Assembly: GCA_963730535.1 (NCBI GenBank)
Contig: CAVSRU010000012.1
Coordinates: forward strand, 310,001-374,000
DNA length: 64,000 nucleotides
Reading direction: 5' to 3'
DNA from: DASSUW01 sp963730535
Lineage (GTDB): Bacteria; Actinomycetota; Thermoleophilia; Solirubrobacterales; Solirubrobacteraceae
Below the pieces are notes generated by a model that searched no databases, was not told where the DNA came from, and was given only the letters and a program-made list of their open reading frames with translations. Both the position numbers and the translations under genes were made by a program. Shown in pieces: positions 24,769 through 32,521 of the stretch. The first letter of the stretch is position 1, and every line of letters begins with the position of its first letter.

Positions 24769-24864
24769 AAGCGCTCGGCCGAGTCTAGCGGCGCCGAGGG
24801 CGCCGAGAAACGTTCCCGCGGGAACGTCTTGGAGACATCGTTCGGGCGTGCATAGACTCAGGCG

Positions 24865-25705
24865 ATGGAGCTCCTGCAGCCCGAGACTTGGGAGGAGGCG
24901 CTGGAGGCGAAGGCCTCCCGGCCCGAGGCGATGCCGCTGTGGGGTGGGACCGACGTGATGGTGGAGATGAACTTCGGGCGGGCGCGGCCGGAGGCGATCC
25001 TCGATCTCACGCGCGTGCGCGAGCTGACCGAGCACGGGCCGGACGACGGCGTGCTGAAGGTCGGCGCCGGCGTCACGTACACGCGCGCGATCGCGGAGCT
25101 CGGGGACCGGCTGCCAGGCCTGGCGATCGCCTCGCGCACGGTCGGCTCGCCGCAGATCCGCAACCGCGGGACGATCGGCGGCAACCTCGGCTCCTCGTCT
25201 CCCGCCGGGGACGCGCTGCCGCCCCTCTACGCCTCCGATGCGCGAGCTCGAGCTCGCATCGACCCGCGGGACGCGACGGGTGAGGATCGAGGACTTCGTG
25301 ACCGGCCCGAAGCAGAACGTGCTCGAGCCGGATGAGCTGATCGCCGCGTTCACCGTCGCCCCCGCGGCCGGTGGGCAGCAGTTCAGCAAGATCGGCACCC
25401 GCAACGCGATGGTGATCGCCGTGTGCTCGTTCGCGATCGCGCTCGACGACGAGCGCCGCACGGTCGGGACGTGCCTCGGCTCGGCGGCGCCGACCCCCCG
25501 CCGCGCCCGCGAGGCGGAGGACTTCATCGCCGGCCGGCTCGACTGGGAGGGCCGCGGCCCGATCGACGATGACGCGCTCGAGCGGTTCGGCACGCTCGTG
25601 GCCGACGCGGCGTCCCCGATCGACGACCAGCGCGGCAGCGCCGCCTACCGCCGTCACGCGCTCGCCGTGATGGCACGGCGGACGCTGACGTGGGCCTGGG
25701 CATGA
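24865..25705 (+). CDS. Xanthine dehydrogenase-type FAD-binding subunit (frameshifted)
   Basis: Medium-chain CoxM/XdhB-like subunit that carries FAD and passes electrons to NAD. It starts MELLQPETWEEALEAKA. FAD motifs are PLWGGTDVMVEMNFG and GSPQIRNRGTIGGNLGSSSP, with the C-terminal domain containing FSKIGTRNAMVIAV and CLGSAAPTPRRA. Translation shifts frame once at about 25235-25250, just after LPPLYASDA; both halves are otherwise intact and the second ends TLTWAWA at 25705. A sequence error is likely. It opens the purine operon and is coupled (ATGA) to the iron-sulfur subunit. Confidence 0.85.
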
Positions 25706-26163
25706 GGCTGACCTGCACGATCAACGGCGACCCGCGCGAGGTCGACGGCCTGTGGGAGGGCGAGAGCCTGCTGCACGTGCTGCGTGAGCGGCTCGGCCTC
25801 CCCGGCTCGAAGAACGCCTGCGAGCAGGGCGAGTGCGGGTCGTGCTCGGTCTACCTCGACGGCGAGCTCGTGTGCGCGTGCCTCGTGCTCGCCGGCCAGG
25901 CCGAAGGCCGGGACATCGTCACCGTCGAGGGGCTGGCGCCGAGCGAGGACGAGCTGCACCCGATCCAGGAGGCGTTCCTGGAGGCCGGCGCCGTGCAGTG
26001 CGGCTTCTGCACGCCCGGCCTGATCGTCGCCACCCACGACCTCCTGGCTCGCAACGCCTCCCCCACCGACCCCGAGATCCGCGAGGCGCTGGCCGGGAAC
26101 CTGTGCCGCTGCACCGGGTACGAGAAGATCCTCGACGCCGTCCGCCTCGCCGCCGCCCGATGA
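25702..26163 (+). CDS. Xanthine dehydrogenase-type 2Fe-2S subunit
   Basis: 153 residues from ATG 25702. The plant-type [2Fe-2S] motif is GSKNACEQGECGSCSVYLDG with a fourth cysteine in VCACLVLA. The second cluster is the C-terminal helical domain (QCGFCTPGLIVATHDLL and NLCRCTGYEKILDAV). This is the small electron-transfer subunit of the three-subunit hydroxylases. It overlaps the FAD gene and the deaminase gene by four bases at each end, so the genes are translated together. Confidence 0.94.
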   Translation: MRLTCTINGDPREVDGLWEGESLLHVLRERLGLPGSKNACEQGECGSCSVYLDGELVCACLVLAGQAEGRDIVTVEGLAPSEDELHPIQEAFLEAGAVQCGFCTPGLIVATHDLLARNASPTDPEIREALAGNLCRCTGYEKILDAVRLAAAR

Positions 26164-27519
26164 CGCCGGAGCGGCTGATCATCGAGCACTGCGCGATCGC
26201 GACGGTCGACGCGGCGGGCACCGAGTACGCGGAGGGGCACGTCGTGATCGCCGACGGCCGGATCGAGGCCGTCGGCGAGGGGTCGGCGACCGCCGAAGGC
26301 CGCCGCATCGACGCCAACGGCTGCCTCGCCACGCCCGGCCTCGTCAACTGCCACCACCACCTCTACCAGTGGGCCACCCGCGGCCTCGCGCAGCAGGCGA
26401 CGCTGTTCGAGTGGCTCCAGGAGCTCTACCCGACCTGGGCCCGCGTCGACGCCGACGTCGAGCGCGCCGCCGCCCGCGCCGGCCTGGCGGCGCTCCTGCG
26501 TTCCGGCTGCAGCACGAGCACCGACCACCACTACGTCTTCCCGCGCGACGCCGGCGACCTGCTGGCCGTCGAGATCGAGGTCGCGAGACGAGCTGCACGT
26601 GCGCTTCCACCCCTGCCGTGGCTCGATGGACCTCGGCCGCTCGCAGGGCGGGCTCCCGCCCGACGAGGTCACCGAGGACCGCGATGCGATCCTCACCGCC
26701 TGCGCCGGCGCGATCGACCGCTTCCACGACCCGGCGCCCGACGCGATGGTCCGCATCGCCCTCGCTCCCTGCTCGCCGTTCAGCGTCACCAAGGAGCTGA
26801 TGGCGGAGACCGCGACCTTCGCCCGCGAGCGCGGCGTCCGGCTGCACACCCACATGGCCGAGACGCTCGACGAGGAGGCGTTCTGCCTCGAGCTGTTCGG
26901 CGTCCGCCCCGTCGAGTACCTCGAGGAGCTGGGCTGGCTCGGCGACGACGTATGGCTCGCCCACTGCGTGCACCTCGACGAGCGGGAGGTCCGCCGCTTC
27001 GGCGAGACCGGCACCGGCGTCGCCCACTGCCCGTCCTCCAACGCGCGGCTCGGCGCCGGCATCGCGCCCGTGGCCGCGCTCACGGCGGCCGGCGCGCCGG
27101 TCGGCCTCGGGGTCGACGGCCCAGCGTCGAACGAGGCCGGCGAGCTGGCGGGCGAGCTGCGCCAGTCGCTGCTGATGGCCCGGGCCGCGCGGCGGTCCGC
27201 AGGCGCTCACCGCCCGCGAGGCGCTCACGCTCGGCACCATCCACGGCGCCCGCTGCCTCGGCCGCGACGCCGAGATCGGCTCGCTCGAGCCCGGCAAGCT
27301 CGCCGACGTCGCGCTGTGGCGGCTGGACGGCATCGACCACGCGGGCATCGCCGACCCGGTGGCGGCGCTCGTGCTCGGCCCGCGCCCGATCGTCGACACG
27401 CTGCTCGTCGGCGGCCGCGATCGTCGTCGAGGGCGGCCACCTGACCACCGGCGACGAGGACGAGATCGCGCGCGAGCTGCGCCGCGGCGAGCCGCAAGCT
27501 CCAGGAGGTGCGCGTATGA
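26160..27519 (+). CDS. Guanine/8-oxoguanine deaminase-type amidohydrolase (frameshifted)
   Basis: Amidohydrolase of the ATZ/TRZ-like 8-oxoguanine/guanine deaminase group, which makes xanthine or urate by releasing ammonia. The metal site is NCHHHLYQWATRGLAQQ, then HTHMAETLDEEAF, WLAHCVHLDE and LGVDGPASNEAGEL. The C-terminus has LTLGTIHGARCLGRDAEIG and PGKLADVALW. The frame shifts at about 26583, 27195, 27415 and 27490; the correct final frame stops at 27519, overlapping the next ATG. It sits between the Fe-S and Mo subunits of the hydroxylase, a striking order that supports a role in purine degradation. Shifts are probably sequence errors. Confidence 0.8.
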
Positions 27520-29690
27520 CGGTCGAAGCGCCGCCCCGCGGCGGCGTCGGCGAGAGCGTCCGCCGCCCGGACGGCATCCCCAAGGTCAAGGGCGACTTCG
27601 CCTACTCGTCCGACCTCTGGGCCGACGGGATGCTGTGGGGAGCGACGCTCCGCAGCCCGCACCCGCGCGCGCGGATCAAGGCGATCGACCTCGGCCCGGC
27701 GCTGGCGGTCCGCGGCGTCCACGCCGTGCTCACCCACGAGGACGTGCCCGGCCGCAAGACGTACGGGCTCGAGATCCCCGACCAGCCGGTGCTCGCGATC
27801 GACCAGGTCCGCTACCAGGGCGAGGCGATCGCGATCGTCGCGGCCGACCACCCCGAGACCGCCCGCCACGCGGCGGCCCAGATCGAGCTGGAGCTCGAGC
27901 CGCTGACGCCGGTCACCGACCCCGAGACCGCGTTCGACGCCGAGCCGCTGCACCCCGGCGGCAACCTCCTGCGCCACGTGCACATCGAGCACGGCGACCC
28001 GGAGGCGACCGCCGACGTCGTGGTCACGGGCGAGTACGAGGTCGGCATGCAGGACCAGGCGTTCCTCGGCCCGGAGTCCGGCCTCGCGGTGCCGGCCGAG
28101 GACGGCGGCGTCGACCTCTTCGTCTCCACCCAGTGGCTGCACGTCGATCGCGACCAGGTCGCCGCGAGCCTCGACCTGCCGCCGGAGAAGGTCCGGATCA
28201 CGCTCGGCGGCGTGGGCGGCGCCTTCGGCGCCCGCGAGGACCTCTCGATGCAGGTCCACGCCTGCCTGCTCGCCCTCCACACCGGCAAGCCGGTGAAGAT
28301 GATGTACGGGCGCGAGGAGTCGTTCTTCGGCCACGTCCACCGGCATCCCGCGCGAATGCGTTACGAGCACGGCGCCACGCGCGCCGGGAAGCTCGTCTAC
28401 GTCAGGTCGCGCATCCTGCTCGACGGGGGCGCGTACGCGTCGAGCTCGACCGCGGTCTGCTCGAACGCCGCCTGCTTCGCCGTCGGGCCGTACGACGTGC
28501 CGAACGCGCTGATCGACGCGTACGTCGTCTACACCGACAACCCGCCGTGCGGCGCGATGCGCGGCTTCGGCGCCGTCCAGACGTGCTTCGCGCACGAGGC
28601 GCAGATGGACAAGCTCGCCGCCGAGCTCGGGATCGACCCGCTGGAGCTGCGCCGGCGCAACGCGATGTCGCAGGGCTCGAGCCTCCCGACCGGCGCCACC
28701 GTGAATTCCCCGGCGCCGGTCCGCGACCTGCTCGCCAGCGTCGCGAACCGGCCGCAGCCCGACGACCCCGGGGGCTTCCCCGGCGGGTACTCGAACACCA
28801 CCCGCGGCGAGGGCGTCAGGCGCGGGGTCGGCTACGCGGTGGGGTTCAAGAACGTCGGCTACTCCGAGGGCTTCGACGACTACTCCACCGCCCGCGTGCG
28901 GCTCTCGGTGGTCGGCGGCGAGCCGCTCGTGGAGGTCCACACCGCGGCGGCCGAGGTCGGCCAGGGGCTGGTCACCGTGCAGGAGCAGATCGCGCGCCAC
29001 GAGCTCGGCGTGGAGCGGGTGATCGTGCTGCCGGCCGACACGACCGTCGGCTCGGCGGGCTCCTCGTCGGCGTCGCGCCAGACGTACATGACGGGCGGCG
29101 CCGTCAAGCTGGCCTGCGAGGCGGTCCGCGAGGAGCTCGAGCGCCGCGGCTCCGGCGATCTCGTCGACCTGGTCGGCGACGAGCCGATCGACGTCACGCG
29201 CGAGCACCACCACCGCCCCACGTTCCCGCTCGACGAGAAGGGTCAGGGCGACGCACACGTGACCTTCGCGTTCGCCGCCCACCGGGCGATCGTCGACGTC
29301 GACACCGAGCTCGGGCTCGTGCGCGTGGTGGAGATCGCCACCGCGCAGGACGTCGGCAAGGCGATCAACCCGCAGGCCGTGGAGGGGCAGATCGAGGGCG
29401 GCATCGCGCAGGGGCTGGGGCTGGCGCTGATGGAGGAGATCCAGGTCGTCGACGGCGAGGTGCGCAACGCGTCGTTCACCGACTACCTGATCCCGACCGT
29501 GCTCGACATGCCGCCGGTGGCGCTCGAGGTCCTCGAGCTGGCCGACCCGGGGGCGCCGTACGGGCTGCGCGGCGTGGGCGAGCCGCCGACCATCTCCTCC
29601 ACCCCGGCCGTCGTCGCCGCCGTGCGCGCGGCCACCGGTGCCGCGCTCACGCGCGTGCCGATCCGCCCCGACCACATCATCGGGATCTGA
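27516..29690 (+). CDS. Xanthine dehydrogenase-type molybdopterin subunit
   Basis: 724 residues from ATG 27516. Family motifs of the molybdenum hydroxylase large subunit occur in order: GIPKVKGDFAYSSDL, RYQGEAIAIVAAD, LGGVGGAFGAREDLSMQ, CGAMRGFGAVQTCFAHE (binding the pterin), HTAAAEVGQGLVTV and the catalytic GLRGVGEPPTISSTP (the glutamate). It oxidises hypoxanthine or xanthine to urate with the two smaller subunits encoded upstream. A maturation factor (XdhC) is not in the window. Its stop overlaps the next start by one base. Confidence 0.93.
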   Translation: MTVEAPPRGGVGESVRRPDGIPKVKGDFAYSSDLWADGMLWGATLRSPHPRARIKAIDLGPALAVRGVHAVLTHEDVPGRKTYGLEIPDQPVLAIDQVRYQGEAIAIVAADHPETARHAAAQIELELEPLTPVTDPETAFDAEPLHPGGNLLRHVHIEHGDPEATADVVVTGEYEVGMQDQAFLGPESGLAVPAEDGGVDLFVSTQWLHVDRDQVAASLDLPPEKVRITLGGVGGAFGAREDLSMQVHACLLALHTGKPVKMMYGREESFFGHVHRHPARMRYEHGATRAGKLVYVRSRILLDGGAYASSSTAVCSNAACFAVGPYDVPNALIDAYVVYTDNPPCGAMRGFGAVQTCFAHEAQMDKLAAELGIDPLELRRRNAMSQGSSLPTGATVNSPAPVRDLLASVANRPQPDDPGGFPGGYSNTTRGEGVRRGVGYAVGFKNVGYSEGFDDYSTARVRLSVVGGEPLVEVHTAAAEVGQGLVTVQEQIARHELGVERVIVLPADTTVGSAGSSSASRQTYMTGGAVKLACEAVREELERRGSGDLVDLVGDEPIDVTREHHHRPTFPLDEKGQGDAHVTFAFAAHRAIVDVDTELGLVRVVEIATAQDVGKAINPQAVEGQIEGGIAQGLGLALMEEIQVVDGEVRNASFTDYLIPTVLDMPPVALEVLELADPGAPYGLRGVGEPPTISSTPAVVAAVRAATGAALTRVPIRPDHIIGI

Positions 29691-29932
29691 TGCCGGTTCC
29701 GCCCGCCGAGCTGACGGTGCAGCTGACGATCGAGGGCCCGGACGCGGCGACGGAGGCCGGCCGCGCGGCGGCCGCGCCGTCCGGCGTGGCCCGCGAGGCG
29801 GGCGCCGAGACGCTGCTGGCCGGCAGCCGGTCCGAGGTGCTCGCCGCGCTGGCCGACGCGCTCGCCGCCGCCCTCGAGGCGGGCGCGCAGGCGATCGAGG
29901 TGCGGCTCGAGACGCCGGCGGAGAGCCGGTGA
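29690..29932 (+). CDS. Small protein of unknown function in purine operon
   Basis: 80 residues, start TGATG-coupled to the Mo subunit and stop GTGA-coupled to adenine deaminase, so it is certainly translated within the operon. The sequence alternates short strands and helices (ELTVQLTIEG, then SRSEVLAALADALAAALEAG and IEVRLE), consistent with one small alpha/beta domain. I do not recognise the family. Its tight coupling on both sides argues for a role connected with these enzymes, such as assembly or regulation. Confidence 0.7.
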   Translation: MPVPPAELTVQLTIEGPDAATEAGRAAAAPSGVAREAGAETLLAGSRSEVLAALADALAAALEAGAQAIEVRLETPAESR

Positions 29933-31629
29933 CCGACCGCGCGCGGCTGATCGCCGTCGCGCGCGGCGACGAGCCGCCCGACCTCGTGATCGCGGGCGCG
30001 CGGGTGTTCTCGGCCTTCACGCGCGAGTGGCTGGAGGTCGACGTCGCGGTCGCCGACGGGCTGATCGCGGGCCTCGGCGACTACGACGGCGAGCGCGTCG
30101 ACGCCGGCGGCCGGTGGCTCGTGCCCGGCTTCATCGACGCCCACGTGCACATCGAGTCCTCCAAGCTCACCCCGGCCGAGTTCGCCCGCGCGGTGGTGCC
30201 GCACGGGACGACCGCCGTGGTCACCGACCCGCACGAGGTCGCCAACGTGCTCGGCCGCGAGGGCGTCGAGTGGATGCTCGACGCCTCCGAGGGCCTGCCG
30301 CTCGACGTGTTCGTGATGGCGCCGTCGTGCGTGCCCGCCAGCCACTTCGAGTCGCCGCTGTCCCCGCTCGAGCCGGAGGACATGGAGGCGATCCTGCGCC
30401 ACCCGCGGGCGCTCGGCGTGGCGGAGATGATGAACTTCCCGGGCGTCATCGCCGGCGCGGCGTCGCAGCTCGAGCGGCTCGAGCTGAGCAGCCACGTGGA
30501 CGGCCACGCCCCCGGCGTGACGGGCCGCGCGCTCAACGCGTACGTGGCGGCCGGCATCCGCTCCGACCACGAGGCGACGACGGTCGAGGAGGCGCTCGAG
30601 AAGCGCCGGCGCGGCATGTGGGTGCTCATCCGCGAGGCGTCGAACGCGCGCAACCTCGTCGCGCTGCTCGACCTCGTGAAGCGGTTCGGGCCCGAGCACT
30701 GCGCGTTCTGCACCGACGACCGCGAGCCCGACCTGCTCTTCCGCGAGGGCCACATCGACCAGATGTGCCGGATCGCGGTGGCCGAGGGGATCGCGCCCGA
30801 GGACGCGCTGCTGATGGCCACGCTGCACCCCGCCCGCGCGCACGGGCTGCTCGACCGCGGCGCGATCGCTCCCGGCCTGCGGGCCGACCTCGTGCTGCTC
30901 GAGGATCTCGAGAGCTTCCGCCCGCTGGCGGTGTACAAGGACGGCAGGCTGGTGGCCGCGGACGGGCGCGCCGCCGACTTCCCGCGCCCGCCGGTGCCCG
31001 ACCGGGTGCGCTCGACGATGCGCGCCGCGCCGGTCGACGCCGCGACGTTCGCGATCCCCGCCGGATCCTCGCGCGTGCGGGTGATCGAGACCGTCCCGGC
31101 CCAGCTGATCACGCACGCGCGCGAGGAGGAGCCGGCGGTCGTCGACGGCCTTGTCGTCGCCGATCCGGGGCGCGACCTCGCGAAGATCGCGGTGATCGAG
31201 CGCCACCACGCCACCGGCCGGGTCGGCCTCGGGCTCGTGCGCGGCTTCGGGCTCACCGCCGGCGCGTTCGCCTCGACGGTCGCCCACGACGCGCACAACC
31301 TCGTCGTCGTGGGGGTCGCCGATGCCGACATGGCGGCCTGCGCGACCCGCCTCCAGGAGATCGGCGGCGGCATCGCGGTGGCGCGCGGCGGCGCGGTCCG
31401 CGGCGAGCTCCCGCTCCCGGTCGCCGGGCTGCTCTCGGACGAGCCGGTCGAGACGGTCGTCGAGCGGCTCGAGGCGCTGCACGCGATGCTCGGCGAGCAG
31501 GGCGTCCGCGACCCCGCCCCCTTCATGACCCTCTCCTTCCTCGCCCTCTCGGTGATCCCGTCGCTGAAGATCACCGACCAGGGGCTCGTCGACGTCGACC
31601 GCTTCCAGCTCGTCCCGCTCGCGGTCTAG
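29929..31629 (+). CDS. ade: Adenine deaminase
   Basis: 566 residues from GTG 29929. The amidohydrolase metal motif is WLVPGFIDAHVHIESS, followed by HGTTAVVTDPHEVANVLG, ALGVAEMMNFPGVI, GIRSDHEATTVEEAL and CTDDREPDLL. A C-terminal domain contains TVAHDAHNLVVVGV and LPLPVAGLLSD, as in bacterial Ade. It converts adenine to hypoxanthine, the substrate of the hydroxylase encoded upstream. It overlaps the DUF559 gene on the other strand by four bases. Confidence 0.95.
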   Translation: MTDRARLIAVARGDEPPDLVIAGARVFSAFTREWLEVDVAVADGLIAGLGDYDGERVDAGGRWLVPGFIDAHVHIESSKLTPAEFARAVVPHGTTAVVTDPHEVANVLGREGVEWMLDASEGLPLDVFVMAPSCVPASHFESPLSPLEPEDMEAILRHPRALGVAEMMNFPGVIAGAASQLERLELSSHVDGHAPGVTGRALNAYVAAGIRSDHEATTVEEALEKRRRGMWVLIREASNARNLVALLDLVKRFGPEHCAFCTDDREPDLLFREGHIDQMCRIAVAEGIAPEDALLMATLHPARAHGLLDRGAIAPGLRADLVLLEDLESFRPLAVYKDGRLVAADGRAADFPRPPVPDRVRSTMRAAPVDAATFAIPAGSSRVRVIETVPAQLITHAREEEPAVVDGLVVADPGRDLAKIAVIERHHATGRVGLGLVRGFGLTAGAFASTVAHDAHNLVVVGVADADMAACATRLQEIGGGIAVARGGAVRGELPLPVAGLLSDEPVETVVERLEALHAMLGEQGVRDPAPFMTLSFLALSVIPSLKITDQGLVDVDRFQLVPLAV

Positions 31630-32318
31630 GCGATCAGCCGCGCGAGCTGCGCGACGACGGCGTGCGGTTCATGGATGATCTGGCGCCAGGTGAAGCGGAC
31701 CACGCGGTAGCCGGCGGCCTGGAGCGCGGCGTCGCGGGCGCGGTCGCGCTCGAACGCCTGGCGGGTCGAGTGGTAGGCGAAGCCGTCGACCTCGACGATC
31801 AACCGCTCGCGGCGCCACAGCAGATCGACCTCGATCTCGTCGCGGGTGGCGAGGTGCAGGATCTGCGCCTGTTCGACGGCGCGGTCGAGCTCGTGCTGCG
31901 GCAGGTGGGCGGCCAGGTCGTGGAGTGTCCGTGTGGGGGTGGTGAGGGGCAGGCCTCGGTGAACGGCGGCATTGAGGGAGTGGGATCGATGGATTGCCAG
32001 GCCCGGTCGTGGCCGTGGGGCTGGGGCCGGCGACGGTGATATGGATCGCGCCGTGGTGGGCGCGGATGCCCCAGAGGTCGGCGGCCGTGTGGTGGCTGAG
32101 GATGCCGCCGGTCGCCAGGACCGCCGCCATCTGCGGACCGCGCTGCGCCGCGATGGCCCGACCTGGAAGACGCCGCGGTGCAGCCGCACGAGCCGCCCGT
32201 GCGCGACGCGATGCGCGATCGCGCGCGGCCCGAGCCCCGCCGCCGCGAGCTGCGCGGACGTCACGATCCCATGCTGGCCACGCGCGAGCGTCGCGATCGC
32301 CTCGTCACCAGTGTGCAT
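31626..32318 (-). CDS. AbiEi-like N-terminal domain plus DUF559 (Vsr-like) putative endonuclease, double frameshift
   Basis: The ATG at 32318 lies inside the hairpin array of element 4. Residues 1-55 form an AbiEi-type winged helix (ATLARGQHGIVTSAQLAAAG, RVAHGRLVRLHRGVFQVG). A second block (AAVLATGGILSHHTAADLWG, HGAIHITVAGPSP) is in another frame, then the first frame returns (HRSHSLNAAVHRGLPLTTPT, RTLHDLAAHL). The C-terminal DUF559 PD-(D/E)xK-like domain has EIEVDLLWRRERLIVEVDGF and DRARDAALQAAGYRVVRFTW. Shifts at about 32131-32150 and 32005-32025 compensate each other. Homologues are common in actinobacteria; their role is unproven. The gene separates the two halves of the purine locus and contains a copy of the repeat end at 31959-31988. 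Confidence 0.75.
   Translation of the reverse strand: MHTGDEAIATLARGQHGIVTSAQLAAAGLGPRAIAHRVAHGRLVRLHRGVFQVGPSRRSAVRRWRRSWRPAASSATTRPPTSGASAPTTARSISPSPAPAPRPRPGLAIHRSHSLNAAVHRGLPLTTPTRTLHDLAAHLPQHELDRAVEQAQILHLATRDEIEVDLLWRRERLIVEVDGFAYHSTRQAFERDRARDAALQAAGYRVVRFTWRQIIHEPHAVVAQLARLIA
31959..31988 (-). repeat. Internal copy of element terminus within DUF559 gene
   Basis: Read on the minus strand, GATCCCACTCCCTCAATGCC and the following GCCGTT match the right end of element 4 (32459-32484) with two mismatches in 26 positions. It also shares CCCTCAATGCCGCCGTT with the right end of element 2. It encodes part of SHSLNAAVH, so it is coding sequence as well as a repeat relative. Confidence 0.75.
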
Positions 32319-32490
32319 TTCGTCGACCTCACGCACCTGTGGCGAGTGAGGTCGACGTTGTGCTCCTCTGGCGTGCATTTCGTCGACCTCACCAGCACGA
32401 TCACCGTCACGTCGACGAAATGCACCCTCCGACACGCCTATTAGAGCCCCGGCGCGGCCGATCCCACCCCCTCAATGCCGCAGTTCTCAC
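32313..32490. repeat. Composite palindromic element 4: tandem hairpins plus B end
   Basis: Two adjacent hairpins made of the same unit, GTGCATTTCGTCGACCTCAC: direct copies at 32313-32332 and 32373-32392, inverted partial copies at 32346-32363 and 32410-32425. The array is followed by GGCGCGGCCG and a B-type end (32459-32490). No equivalent left end lies just upstream; the nearest is the copy at 31959-31988 inside the DUF559 gene, in inverted orientation. That start codon lies in the first unit, so the array forms the 5' leader of the gene. Confidence 0.8.
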
Positions 32491-32521
32491 AAAGCGGCAC
32501 ACAACCGTCACATAGCAACGC

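Noticed and set aside
27225..30020. 931-codon minus-strand frame across the purine operon
   Set aside because: Antisense to the xanthine dehydrogenase Mo subunit; composition is that of a codon-position shadow and there is no ribosome site.
32313..32425. CRISPR array
   Set aside because: The repeated unit occurs in alternating orientation as hairpins, only four copies, without uniform spacers or cas genes.
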